A stretch of 64,000 bases of DNA from Streptomyces sp. NBC_01465 (GTDB lineage Bacteria > Actinomycetota > Actinomycetes > Streptomycetales > Streptomycetaceae). The position numbers were made by a program, and so were the translations under genes. Each line of letters opens with the position of its first letter. The first letter of the stretch is position 1. Of this stretch, positions 17,917 to 25,757 are shown in pieces. The stretch covers positions 4,712,001 to 4,776,000 of the forward strand of contig NZ_CP109467.1 in NCBI RefSeq assembly GCF_036227325.1, in the 5' to 3' direction. The notes beneath the pieces are model-generated. The model saw only the letters and a list, made by a program, of their open reading frames with translations, was not told where the DNA came from and did not search any database.

Positions 17917-18609
17917 TCAGGGGAACCAGACCTCGCAGATGCTGTCGTCGCCGGACGCGCTCCGGTCGACGAGGAAGACGGACTCGAAGCGCGCCTCGTG
18001 CCCGTAGACGGTGAGGGCGCCGTCGGTGAGGGTGTGGAGGAAGCGGTGCTGGTCGAAGTACCCGTCGGGGCTGAAGTCGTACGAACCGGCGCCCAGGGCG
18101 GCGAGCGTGGCGTCCAGATCTCCGAAGAACTCCAACTCGTCCCAGCCCTCGACGGTCAGATCGGGAACGCCGGGAACGGCAACCAGGATCTTCGTATAGG
18201 AGGCACCGAAGTCGCGCTCGCAGACGGCGACGATCCGGGCGTCGGGATGAAGCTTCTTCTGTACCTCGAACTCATCCTCCAGCGCACTGGTGATGACCCC
18301 GTCCTCAAGGAGCGCAGGATCGCTGATCTTCACGGTGGAACCCCAGGCGGCGGCATACACGTAGTCCAGCTCTTCCCGGTCGCCGGGACTCCCGGGATGG
18401 TTCAGCCGGGAGGGCGCATCCTCGTGCCGGACGGCCGCGACGGTGGTCAGAGCCAGCACGGCGGCCCTGGCGGCGGCCGGGTCGTGATCGGCGACGGATG
18501 GGGGCTCGATGGGAGGGAGCGATGCCGTGAACGGCGGCTGAATGACGACGAGTTGGGCCTGTCCGTGGTGACGGGGGTTGACCTCGGTGCCAGGGGATAC
18601 GGGACTCAT
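17917..18609 (-). CDS. Conserved hypothetical protein (possibly DUF6333-like)
   Basis: Cytoplasmic protein of 230 aa, no signal peptide or membrane segment. It is rich in acidic residues and aromatic pairs (DELEFFGDLD, SPDGYFDQHRFLHTLTDG) and ends in CEVWFP. I cannot assign a fold; the pattern loosely recalls a Streptomyces-restricted family named DUF6333, from memory only. It is first of several short minus-strand genes in an accessory-looking block, but separated from the next by about 58 bp. Confidence 0.7.
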   Translation of the reverse strand: MSPVSPGTEVNPRHHGQAQLVVIQPPFTASLPPIEPPSVADHDPAAARAAVLALTTVAAVRHEDAPSRLNHPGSPGDREELDYVYAAAWGSTVKISDPALLEDGVITSALEDEFEVQKKLHPDARIVAVCERDFGASYTKILVAVPGVPDLTVEGWDELEFFGDLDATLAALGAGSYDFSPDGYFDQHRFLHTLTDGALTVYGHEARFESVFLVDRSASGDDSICEVWFP

Positions 18610-18667
18610 GCGGCCGAGGGTAGAGGGGCTCGGTTCGGATGAGGCGAGGTGGTACTCCCGTATCCGT

Positions 18668-19024
18668 TCAGGCGTTCAGGTCTCTGTACGCCGTGCGGAG
18701 AATGTCCCCGGACTCCCTGACGTTCCGGCGGGAGGTCTCGGGATCAGCAGAGACCTGGGCAAGGTGCTCGGCCCGGTGGAATCGCCGCGCTGTCGCAGGT
18801 AGACGCTCGATCTCGATCATGGCGGCCCAGTGCAGGAGGAATCCCTGCAGTGGACCCACACTGCTCTGCCGTACCGCCTCGGTGAGGGCCTTGTCCTTCT
18901 CCCGCTCCATCTCTGGAATCCGTGTGGGCGCGATGATCGCCAGCGCCTCCCTCAGCGCGTCGGGGGTGCGGTCGGGGCGGGGGATCAGTTCTTCGTTGGG
19001 GCGTTCCGTGATTGTGTTCACCAT
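18668..19024 (-). CDS. DUF6247-like small protein
   Basis: Small helical protein of 118 aa beginning with a disordered Pro/Arg stretch followed by TPDALREALAIIAPTRIPEM, a pattern I associate with DUF6247 proteins of actinomycetes. The function is unknown; such proteins sit in regulator/small-protein clusters and sometimes look like antitoxin partners, which is speculation here. GAGGAGG directly precedes ATG 19024, so GTG 19021 may be the better-spaced start. It is last gene of a run of minus-strand small genes downstream of the ATP-binding protein. Confidence 0.72.
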   Translation of the reverse strand: MVNTITERPNEELIPRPDRTPDALREALAIIAPTRIPEMEREKDKALTEAVRQSSVGPLQGFLLHWAAMIEIERLPATARRFHRAEHLAQVSADPETSRRNVRESGDILRTAYRDLNA

Positions 19025-19079
19025 GTCCTCCTCGGGCGTCAGCCAGCGTAGTTGTGGCCGGAGTGCCGGTCGCGAGGGT

Positions 19080-19358
19080 TCAGGGGTACAGGCGGGTGCC
19101 GCGGCTGTCGGCGACGAGCAGTGCGTCGTGGAGGGCTTCCGCGAGCTGGGTGGCCAGGGTCCGTAGGTCTGCGTATTCGGCCTTGGGGTCGTCGAGGGTC
19201 TCCAGAGCGTGAGTGAGCAGATGGCGTGCGAGACCTAGCTGTACGGCTTCGATCTGGTCGGCGACGTGGGAGAGCGGACCTGTCCCGTCGCCGACGACGT
19301 AGCAGGGCTTCCCCTCGGGGCCCGTCCAGGGCAGGCGGCGTGCGCGTGCCGGTGTCAT
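19080..19358 (-). CDS. Small hypothetical protein in GntR-linked cluster
   Basis: Protein of 92 aa, soluble and helical in its second half (LATQLAEALHDALLVADSRG). The first part reads PWTGPEGKPCYVVGDGTGPL, similar to small Streptomyces proteins encoded beside ATP-binding and GntR genes. It overlaps the upstream gene by ATGA (19355-19358), which fixes its start and shows operon structure. No function assigned. Confidence 0.7.
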   Translation of the reverse strand: MTPARARRLPWTGPEGKPCYVVGDGTGPLSHVADQIEAVQLGLARHLLTHALETLDDPKAEYADLRTLATQLAEALHDALLVADSRGTRLYP

Positions 19359-19651
19359 GCGGTCACCTGCTTGCCGTGGATGCGGCGGGGGCCGACGTCG
19401 ATGCCGTACGTGGCGAGCCACAACTCCCTTCGTCGTTCGCGCTGTTCTCGGGAAAGGGTGTAAGGGCGGACCATTGCGGTGGCGCGTCCGTCGAGCGGCG
19501 AGTCGGTGGCGTACGGGCTGCGGTCCGCGAGAGAGGTCGGGGCCAGGTGGGCCGTGTCTGGCAAGGGCCACCAGTCGCCTGCCCGATGACGGCCGCGCGG
19601 GGACACGAAGGTGCAGATGTTGTCGAGCACGCGGATGAGGAAGGCCAGCAT
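19355..19651 (-). CDS. Small hypothetical protein in GntR-linked cluster
   Basis: Protein of 98 aa from ATG 19651 (a GTG 63 nt upstream is possible but would overlap the preceding gene). It has a hydrophobic N-terminal stretch (MLAFLIRVLDNICTFV), a Trp/Pro patch (GDWWPLPDTAHL) and a C-terminal basic helix (SREQRERRRELWLATYG). It starts 4 bp after the ATP-binding protein stop and shares ATGA with the next gene. Function unknown. Confidence 0.66.
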   Translation of the reverse strand: MLAFLIRVLDNICTFVSPRGRHRAGDWWPLPDTAHLAPTSLADRSPYATDSPLDGRATAMVRPYTLSREQRERRRELWLATYGIDVGPRRIHGKQVTA

Positions 19652-19655
19652 CACT

Positions 19656-20018
19656 TCAACTCGCTTTCTGTCCCTGACTGTTCGGGTGGCATCGCATTTC
19701 GGCCCATAGGGCACAGCCGTCCGTCCGGATGCCCGTTGCGGTGCTGAGGGCCCGCACGATCACGGCGCCTGGCCCGTGTGTCTGGAGCGGGGACAGCTCC
19801 GATTCCCCGCCGACTGAGATGCGGACGCGATCGCCCGACGTGGAGAGCGTCGCGTCGATGGCTACTGGCTTGGATCCGAGTACAGCGACGAACAGCTCGT
19901 GGGCGACGGTCTGGGCGTCGGTGTGTCTGAGCCGCTCGCCGACCCACCGCCTGAGGTTGCGCGCTTCTTCGGGCGCTCCCTTGAAACACCTGTGCCACGT
20001 GTGCCCCGTCTCGAGCAT
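19656..20018 (-). CDS. ATP-binding protein, RsbW/SpoIIAB-like (GHKL)
   Basis: Protein of 120 aa resembling the HATPase_c_2 anti-sigma-like proteins abundant in Streptomyces. It opens with GAPEEARNLRRWVGERL, has a degenerate N-box (AQTVAHELFVAVL, lacking the usual EL..NA), and ends with the typical ...GAVIVRALSTATGIR...CALWAEM. Loss of the canonical Asn may mean weak or no ATPase activity. It is first of four minus-strand small genes and divergent from a GntR gene whose operators lie just upstream. Confidence 0.78.
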   Translation of the reverse strand: MLETGHTWHRCFKGAPEEARNLRRWVGERLRHTDAQTVAHELFVAVLGSKPVAIDATLSTSGDRVRISVGGESELSPLQTHGPGAVIVRALSTATGIRTDGCALWAEMRCHPNSQGQKAS

Positions 20019-20039
20019 GCCGTCCCCAGCCGTGAGATA

Positions 20040-20072
20040 TCTGACGTCAGATTCTCGATTTCTGTATTCAGA
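20040..20072. promoter_or_regulatory. Two TCTG-N4-CAGA operators, 21 bp apart
   Basis: TCTG-ACGT-CAGA (20040-20051) and TCTG-TATT-CAGA (20061-20072) share both half-sites and are spaced by 21 bp, two helical turns. They lie between the divergent ATP-binding-protein and GntR genes and are the best candidate binding sites for the GntR protein. Confidence 0.72.
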
Positions 20073-20113
20073 ATGGTGATGGAGTTGGCGCACGTCAAGC
20101 CGAGAGGGAGAGT

Positions 20114-20917
20114 ATGTGTAGTCAGATTGAGGCGATCGAACAGAACGGTGGTGCACCGGTGGCTCAGCCCGAATACCTGCGAATCGCTGCTGACCTGCGG
20201 CGTCGCATCACCTCAGGCGAGTTCGCGCCGGGCGATCAGCTCCCGATCCTCCCCGCGCTGTGCGAGGAGTACCGGGTCTCCGAAGCCACCATCCGCAACG
20301 CGCTCCGGCTGCTGCGCAACGAGGGGATGATCGAGACGAGGGCGCGCGCGGGCACCCGAGTGCGCGCGAGGCCTCCCGTGCACCGCATGGCGGCGGATCG
20401 TTACCGCGCCGCTCCGGGCTCCAAGTCCACGCCGTACACGCGGGATCAGGACATCGGCTGGTCCGAGTACCGGCTCGACAAGCGCTTCGAGAAGGTCCGT
20501 GCCGATGCGGAACTGGCCGCCCTCTTCGAGAGCGAGATCGGCGAGCGGCTCCTGGCCAGGCACTTCGTGTTCTACGACAACGACGAACCGACCCAGATGA
20601 GCACGAGCTACGTCCGTTGGTCCGACGTTGCCGGAACCCCTGTGGCCGATCCGATCCACGAGCCCTGGCCGGGCGGAACCCGTGCTCAGATGGCGAGCCT
20701 CGGGATCAACGTCACCCGCATCACCGAGTCGTTCACCTGCGCCATGCCTACGGACGCCGAGGCTGCCACGCTCAGGATCGGCACGGGAGTTCCCGTACTG
20801 CGCTACACCCGACGCCACTTGGCCGACACCGGCCGTGTCGTCGAGGTCGCCCACCCCATCGTCCGGCGGGGCGACACCACCGTCGTGGACTTCACGATCG
20901 AGCTCGGCGAACAGTAA
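20114..20917 (+). CDS. GntR-family regulator, HutC/UTRA subfamily
   Basis: Regulator of 267 aa. A GntR winged HTH (YLRIAADLRRRITSGEFAPG, SEATIRNALRLLRNEG) is joined to a UTRA effector-binding domain ending VVDFTIELGE. HutC-type members sense small organic acids, sugars or histidine derivatives; the effector here is unknown. ATG 20114 follows AGAGGGAGAG. It is transcribed away from the ATP-binding/small-gene operon and probably regulates it and itself through the TCTG-N4-CAGA pair. Confidence 0.9.
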   Translation: MCSQIEAIEQNGGAPVAQPEYLRIAADLRRRITSGEFAPGDQLPILPALCEEYRVSEATIRNALRLLRNEGMIETRARAGTRVRARPPVHRMAADRYRAAPGSKSTPYTRDQDIGWSEYRLDKRFEKVRADAELAALFESEIGERLLARHFVFYDNDEPTQMSTSYVRWSDVAGTPVADPIHEPWPGGTRAQMASLGINVTRITESFTCAMPTDAEAATLRIGTGVPVLRYTRRHLADTGRVVEVAHPIVRRGDTTVVDFTIELGEQ

Positions 20918-20932
20918 GCGTCGGACCAGCGC

Positions 20933-21520
20933 TCAGGACTCTGCCGCCTTGCGGGCGCGGAAAGCCGCCGCCTTGACCCGGCTGCGGCACGCGTCCGAGC
21001 AGAAGTGGCGTACCGCGTTGCGGGAGTTGTCCACGTAGACGCGGTCGCACTGCGGTGCCGTGCACACCCCCAGGCGGCCCGCGAGATTGCTGCCGATCGC
21101 CAGGGCGAGGGCCGTGGCGCAGCCTGCGCTCCAGCCTACGGAGAGCGTGTCTTCGGAGCCGTGGAAGTGGACCTGCCAGGGTTCGCCCTCGACTTGGTCC
21201 AGTTGGGGGCGGGCTCCCGTCGTGCGCAGCAGGGCGTTGACGAACTCGGCGGCCTTGTCCGTGCGGCCGCTGTCGGCCGCGTCGAACACCGACCTCATCT
21301 GCTGTGCCGTGTGTGCGAGGTAGGTCGCGTGGTGCGGCTCGACCTTCGTGCGGGCCGGGGTCGGCGGCAGTGCGTCGTGTACCGCTGCGGGGAGCTCGTC
21401 GCCCTGGGGCGCGGTGTACGGGCGGCCCTGTCGGGCGCCGTCGGTCAGGGCGTTCACGAGTGAGACCGATGCATTCAGCAGCGCCACTACGTGACCATCG
21501 AACATCACTTGACTGGTCAC
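20933..21520 (-). CDS. CGNR zinc-finger/ABATE-domain regulator
   Basis: Protein of 195 aa: an N-terminal ABATE stress-response domain (FDGHVVALLNASVSLVNALT) and a C-terminal CGNR zinc finger with Cys pairs in GVCTAPQCDRVYVD and HFCSDACRSR followed by a basic tail. Such proteins are thought to be DNA-binding regulators of transport or antibiotic response. ATG 21520 or 21505. It diverges from an MFS gene; a 12-bp inverted repeat lies between them, suggesting it controls the pump. Confidence 0.85.
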   Translation of the reverse strand: MTSQVMFDGHVVALLNASVSLVNALTDGARQGRPYTAPQGDELPAAVHDALPPTPARTKVEPHHATYLAHTAQQMRSVFDAADSGRTDKAAEFVNALLRTTGARPQLDQVEGEPWQVHFHGSEDTLSVGWSAGCATALALAIGSNLAGRLGVCTAPQCDRVYVDNSRNAVRHFCSDACRSRVKAAAFRARKAAES

Positions 21521-21543
21521 TCCCTTGTCTTCTAGCGTTCCTC

Positions 21544-21575
21544 CGTCACCGACGATACTCGATTCGTCGGTGACG
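21544..21575. promoter_or_regulatory. 12-bp perfect inverted repeat between CGNR and MFS genes
   Basis: CGTCACCGACGA (21544-21555) and TCGTCGGTGACG (21564-21575) flank an 8-nt AT-rich centre that could contain a -10 element. It ends 13 bp before the MFS GTG. An operator is likelier than a terminator, because both neighbouring genes read away from it. Confidence 0.65.
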
Positions 21576-21588
21576 TTGAGGGGGATGT

Positions 21589-22785
21589 GTGGATAGGGGA
21601 CTGCCGCGTGCCGTGCGGCTGCTCGTCGTGGCGCGGGCCGTGAATCGGCTGGGGGCGTTCTCGATTTCGTTCCTCGCCGTGCTCATCACGACGCGGTTCG
21701 GGGCCAGTCCCGCTGTTGCGGGAGGCGTCAGTGCCGGCTTCGGGCTCGCTACGATTCCCTCCCGCCTTGCCGGAGGGCGGCTGGCCGACCGGATCGGGCG
21801 GCGTCGCACCATCGTGGTGGGGCTGGTCGGGTGCGCCGTGGCCCAGGCTGGGCTCGCCGCCGCGGGGAGTCTTGCGGCAGTCGTTGGGTGGGCCGTTCTG
21901 CTCGGGCTTGTCTTCGAGATTTATGAGCCTCCTAGCCAGGCAATGATCGCCGACGTCGTCGCCCCGGACCAACAGGTCCGCGCCTACAGCCTGTTGAACG
22001 CCGCGCTCGCCGTAGCCGGGATGGGTGCGGGGCTTCTTGCGAGTGGGCTGGGGCGCTGGGATCTGCGCTGGTTGTTCGTCGCCGACGCCGTTACGTGTCT
22101 GCTCTGCGCCCTCACCGTGCAGCTCGTGCTTCCCGCCGATCACCGGGGTGCAGCGGTGGGCATCGATCGCGAGGCCGTCCGCCTCGCCCCGTGGCGCGAC
22201 CCCGCCCTGCTCCGCATGCTCGCCGCTGGCACCCTGTTCGCCGTCGTCTACCTCCAGATCATGATCACGCTCCCCCTCACCCTGGGCGCCCGAGGCCTCC
22301 GTCCCACCGACGCCGGGATCCTCTTCACCGCGTCCGCGCTCACCATCACCGCCGGTCAGCCTCTGATGCGCTGGCAGCGGCTCTCCGCGCTCCCCGCCCC
22401 GATCGCCCTCGCCGCCGGCTACCTCCTGCTCGCGCTGGGCCTCTCCGGATACGCCCTCGCGCACACCCTGCCCGCCTTCCTCGCGTCCACGGTGGTCTGG
22501 AGCGCGGGCGACCTCCTCCTCGTCGGCCGCGCCTACGCCGTCGTCGCCGCCCTCGCGCCGCCCGGCGGCACTGGCCGCTATCTCGCCGTTTTCGGCACCA
22601 GTTGGGGCCTCGCCGGGATCGCCGCCCCGCTCGTAGGCACGCAACTCCTCGAACGGGCCGGCCCCGGCGCCCTGTGGACCGCGATGGCCCTCGCCGGCCT
22701 CCTGCTCGCCGTCGTACAGCCCGCTGTAGTCAGGGAGACCGCGCGACCCCGTCGCCCGCCCCTGGAGCACCTGCCGTCGAAGTAG
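21589..22785 (+). CDS. MFS transporter, 12 TM
   Basis: Membrane efflux protein of 398 aa with 12 predicted helices. The loop-2 motif is GGRLADRIGRRRTIVVGL. The sequence pattern (FEIYEPPSQAMIADVVAPDQ) resembles MdtH/Bcr-type drug exporters. GTG 21589 follows GAGGGGG; the nearby ATG 21585 is blocked by an early stop. It is probably under control of the divergent CGNR protein. Confidence 0.88.
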   Translation: MDRGLPRAVRLLVVARAVNRLGAFSISFLAVLITTRFGASPAVAGGVSAGFGLATIPSRLAGGRLADRIGRRRTIVVGLVGCAVAQAGLAAAGSLAAVVGWAVLLGLVFEIYEPPSQAMIADVVAPDQQVRAYSLLNAALAVAGMGAGLLASGLGRWDLRWLFVADAVTCLLCALTVQLVLPADHRGAAVGIDREAVRLAPWRDPALLRMLAAGTLFAVVYLQIMITLPLTLGARGLRPTDAGILFTASALTITAGQPLMRWQRLSALPAPIALAAGYLLLALGLSGYALAHTLPAFLASTVVWSAGDLLLVGRAYAVVAALAPPGGTGRYLAVFGTSWGLAGIAAPLVGTQLLERAGPGALWTAMALAGLLLAVVQPAVVRETARPRRPPLEHLPSK

Positions 22786-22882
22786 CGGCAGCCCCGCGCC
22801 CGGTCCGGGTGGATTTGCTCTGGTCACGCGACGGTAGACGGTTCATGCGCGTCGGGTAACAGACCTGGATCACGTGTGAACT

Positions 22883-22894
22883 TACTGATCAGTA
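22883..22894. promoter_or_regulatory. Palindrome upstream of lipoprotein gene
   Basis: TACTGATCAGTA is a perfect 12-bp palindrome 70 bp upstream of the lipoprotein start; a small GGTCC-GTGA-GGACC hairpin follows. A regulator binding site is possible, but no adjacent regulator is obvious. Confidence 0.4.
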
Positions 22895-22963
22895 CGGTCA
22901 GAATAACCGTGTCGTGAACAGTGTCCGGTCCGTGAGGACCGGCTTCGGGGGAGAGAGCACACC

Positions 22964-23671
22964 ATGAACACGCAGACAGTCAGGGTCGGTCCAGTACGTC
23001 GAGGCCTCCGCGCCACCTTCACGGGAGCGGCCGTGGTGGCAGCCCTGCTGGCAGCCACCGCTTGCGATCCTTCCGACGGGGACAGCGCGGCCGCCGCGCC
23101 CTCCAAGTCCGCGTCGTCCGCCGCGAAGCCGTCGAAGAGCGCCGAGCCCTCTGGCGACTCCAGCACCGGTTCCGGTCAGGACGGCGGCCCTACGGGCAGC
23201 GGCACCGGCTCCGGCACCCCGGACTGCAGGTCCATCGACCTCACCACCGACGTCGAGCTCCAGGACGCGGCGGGCGAGACTCCCCGGCACTTCCTGCTCA
23301 CCGTCACCAACGGCCTGCGGACGCGGTGCGCCCTCAACGATGCGCCGATCCTGCGGCTCGGGGCCGGCAACACCGCTGACATCGTCGAGACGCTCGGAGA
23401 GCCGGACTCCGAACCCGTCATCGTCGAAGGAGGCGGCAAGGCGTACGCCGGTCTGTACATCTTCGGCAACGACGAAGGTGGCGAGGCGGAGTACGACCAG
23501 TCGGACCGGTTCACCGCGACTCTGGTCGCCCACGACGGCACCGAGTGGGGCGGCACCCTCATCTTCGACCTGCCCGGCAAGCTCAAGTCCGTCTCGTACG
23601 ACAAGGCGGCACGCGTGAACGGATGGGCCGGTACCGAAGGCCTGGCCATGCGACCGATCACCATGCTCTGA
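22964..23671 (+). CDS. DUF4232-like secreted lipoprotein
   Basis: Exported lipoprotein of 235 aa. A signal peptide (GAAVVAALLAATAC) ends in a lipobox with Cys34 as the lipidated residue, followed by a Ser/Gly/Lys-rich linker and a beta-rich domain resembling DUF4232 (FLLTVTNGLRTRCALNDAP, PGKLKSVSYDKAARVNGW). It should be anchored to the outer face of the membrane. Function unknown. The Nudix gene starts 2 bp after its stop, so the two are probably co-transcribed. Confidence 0.85.
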   Translation: MNTQTVRVGPVRRGLRATFTGAAVVAALLAATACDPSDGDSAAAAPSKSASSAAKPSKSAEPSGDSSTGSGQDGGPTGSGTGSGTPDCRSIDLTTDVELQDAAGETPRHFLLTVTNGLRTRCALNDAPILRLGAGNTADIVETLGEPDSEPVIVEGGGKAYAGLYIFGNDEGGEAEYDQSDRFTATLVAHDGTEWGGTLIFDLPGKLKSVSYDKAARVNGWAGTEGLAMRPITML

Positions 23672-23673
23672 GC

Positions 23674-24096
23674 ATGCGGTTGCGCGTGTCGGCGTACGCC
23701 GTTGCCGTAGTGGGTGAGCAGATCCTGCTCACCCGACTCGCGGACAGCTCACCGGTGTTCGAGCCCGGGCTCTGGCATCTGCCCGGCGGTGGCATCGACC
23801 CCGGCGAGCAGCCGTACGAGGCGCTGGAGCGGGAGCTGATGGAGGAGACCGGGCTCGAGGTGGAGGAGGCCCGGCTCGTGGAGTCGCGGGCGTACTCCGC
23901 TCATCGGCTCGGTGTCAGCTGGCAGTTGGTCGGGCTCTTCTACCGGGTTCGGCTCAGGGCCGGGGCGCCCGCCGTCGTCAAGGCTGACGATTCCACTTCG
24001 GCTGTTGCGTGGATGGACATGGCCGGCCTGCGGAGCTCCATGCTCTCGCCGGCCGCGATCGACGGGCTGGCGTTGGCGAGGGACGCCGGGCCGTGA
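23674..24096 (+). CDS. Nudix hydrolase
   Basis: Hydrolase of 140 aa acting on nucleoside-diphosphate-linked compounds. The complete Nudix box is GGIDPGEQPYEALERELMEE (positions about 43-62, continuing TGL). The substrate (damaged nucleotide, sugar-nucleotide or NADH type) cannot be told. ATG 23674 begins 2 bp after the lipoprotein stop, with no good Shine-Dalgarno of its own, consistent with translational coupling. Confidence 0.92.
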   Translation: MRLRVSAYAVAVVGEQILLTRLADSSPVFEPGLWHLPGGGIDPGEQPYEALERELMEETGLEVEEARLVESRAYSAHRLGVSWQLVGLFYRVRLRAGAPAVVKADDSTSAVAWMDMAGLRSSMLSPAAIDGLALARDAGP

Positions 24097-24133
24097 AGGG
24101 GCCGGCGTCCCCCGCCCGCCGTTCAGGGCCGGA

Positions 24134-24586
24134 TCAGGTCTGGCACTGGCTCGTGGCCGCCGACGACCAGTTGCTCCAGGGGCCTCCGACGACCTGGGCG
24201 TGTACGCGGATATCGACCCTGTGGGGCGCGCACACCCGCGTCGTTGAACCCACTTCGATGGGGCCGAGCGTCTGGTGCGCCGCTACCAGGGTGCGGCCCA
24301 TGCCCACTCGGGTCCAGCTGCGGCCCTTGTCGGCGCTCGCGTACGCCTCGTAATTGACGTTGAAAGCCCTGGGGCCGGTGTTGTGCAGCTGGATGTACGC
24401 CGAAATGTCCCGCGTGGGGAAGGGGCCGAGGCTTCCCCGCTGGGCGCTGATGCAGCCGCTGAGGGCCAGGCGGCCGGTCGACGTGCTTCCGCCGCAGGCG
24501 ATTCCTGCGGCGTGCGCGTCGGCGGGGAGCGTCAGCAGGGCGAGCGCGGCTGCGCCCAGGACCGTTCCGAGACGTCTCAAATGCAC
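24134..24586 (-). CDS. Secreted hypothetical protein
   Basis: Exported protein of 150 aa with a clean Sec signal peptide (LRRLGTVLGAAALALLTLPA, cleavage after ADAHA). The mature part has four cysteines (IACGGS, LSGCISAQ, RVCAPH, SQCQT) that could form two disulfides, and a beta-sandwich-like pattern. I do not recognise the family. It is convergent with the Nudix gene. Confidence 0.75.
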   Translation of the reverse strand: MHLRRLGTVLGAAALALLTLPADAHAAGIACGGSTSTGRLALSGCISAQRGSLGPFPTRDISAYIQLHNTGPRAFNVNYEAYASADKGRSWTRVGMGRTLVAAHQTLGPIEVGSTTRVCAPHRVDIRVHAQVVGGPWSNWSSAATSQCQT

Positions 24587-24867
24587 TGGCGCGTCCTTTC
24601 GTTGGGTGTGGCCCGCGATCTGCGGTCCGAAGGGAAACCTGGCTGGCTTCGGGGGAGGGCATGCGGTTCCGGGGAGCTTTTCACCCGAATTGGTGTGGAT
24701 CGCGCATTACGGGTGAGGGGTAGGGGGTCGGTCTCGCGTCGTACCGCCGCCCGGCTCGAGGGCTGGTCCTGAAGCGGTCGCGTACCGGCTCGGGGGCCTT
24801 GCCGCGGGTGTGCGGCGGGCCGAGTGTGGGGGCGCTGGTCGCCGTACGCAGAGGGGGCTCGATCACC

Positions 24868-25656
24868 GTGGCTGTGACGCCGGAGGCCGATGAGGTCGGG
24901 CTCGATCTTCCTGAACTGCCCATCGCTGCAGGCTCGTTCGAGGCCGAGCGCCTGGAGCGCAAGCGTCAGCTCGCGCTCGCCCTGCGGATCTTCGGGCGCT
25001 ACGGCTACGACGAGGGCATCGCCGGGCATGTGACGGCCAGGGACCCGGAGTTCCCGGAGCGGTTCTGGGTGAATCCGTACGCCGTCCACTTCTCCCGCAT
25101 CCGGGTCAGCGATCTGCTGCTGATCGATGAGGCGGGCCACGTGGTGGAGGGGGAGCGGCGTACGAACAAGGCCGCCTTCTGGATCCACTCCGCGATCCAC
25201 CGCGCCCGGCCCGACGTCGTCGCCGTGGCCCACGCCCACACGATCCACGGGCGGGCCTTCGCCTCGCTCGACCAGCTCCTCGCGCCGATCGTCCAGGAGT
25301 CCTGTGCCTTCTACGACGATCATGTGCTGTTCGACGAGTACCGCGGGCTGGTGGTCGAGGAGGGGGAGGGCGTACGGATTGCGGATCGACTGGGCAGCCG
25401 GCGGGGCGCCATCCTGCGCCACCACGGGCTGCTCACCGTGGGGCGGTCCGTGGCGGAGGCGGCGTGGTGGTTCGTGACCATGGACCGGGCATGCCAGATG
25501 CAGTTGCTGGCCGAGGCGGCGGGGAGTCCGCGGCGGATGAGCGACGAGGAGGCCGGGCTGGCTCATCGGCAGTTCGGGAACGCGAACATGGCGCGTCATA
25601 ACTTCCAGATCCTTGGGGATCTCGTGCGTGAGCGTGAGCCTGACGTTCTGGACTGA
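24868..25656 (+). CDS. Class II aldolase/adducin-family protein
   Basis: Zinc-dependent protein of 262 aa related to fuculose-/ribulose-phosphate aldolases and epimerases. Metal ligands are visible in AVAHAHTIHGRAF (His-x-His) and LRHHGLLTVG; the active-site acid lies near HVLFDEYRG. Many actinobacterial members of this length act on non-phosphorylated or unknown substrates. GTG 24868 with GAGGGGG 10 nt upstream is preferred over TTG 24799. It precedes the catabolic operon but is separated from it by an operator-bearing spacer. Confidence 0.86.
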   Translation: MAVTPEADEVGLDLPELPIAAGSFEAERLERKRQLALALRIFGRYGYDEGIAGHVTARDPEFPERFWVNPYAVHFSRIRVSDLLLIDEAGHVVEGERRTNKAAFWIHSAIHRARPDVVAVAHAHTIHGRAFASLDQLLAPIVQESCAFYDDHVLFDEYRGLVVEEGEGVRIADRLGSRRGAILRHHGLLTVGRSVAEAAWWFVTMDRACQMQLLAEAAGSPRRMSDEEAGLAHRQFGNANMARHNFQILGDLVREREPDVLD

Positions 25657-25680
25657 TGGGGCAGTGCGTTCAAAAATAAT

Positions 25681-25694
25681 GCAAGCACGCTTGC
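25681..25694. promoter_or_regulatory. GCAAGC-AC-GCTTGC operator candidate
   Basis: A perfect palindrome in an AT-richer patch (AAAAATAAT before, TTGTTTT after) 64 bp upstream of the first gene of the catabolic operon. The form is typical of TetR-type regulators of acyl-CoA metabolism. The TetR at the operon end (35581) is the natural candidate. Confidence 0.65.
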
Positions 25695-25757
25695 TTGTTT
25701 TGGTGGGCGCTGCCATGCTCCGGGGCACGCCGTCGTGCCCGCCGGAGGGAGCGCACC

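Noticed and set aside
19457..19463. TAA on the plus strand as a TTA codon in the small minus-strand gene
   Set aside because: Out of frame: the codons there are CCT TAC.
21541..21580. Inverted repeat as a terminator
   Set aside because: Both adjacent genes are transcribed away from it, so an operator is more likely.
24799..24867. TTG 24799 as the start of the class II aldolase
   Set aside because: GTG 24868 has a good ribosome site at 24851-24857 and matches family N-terminal length.
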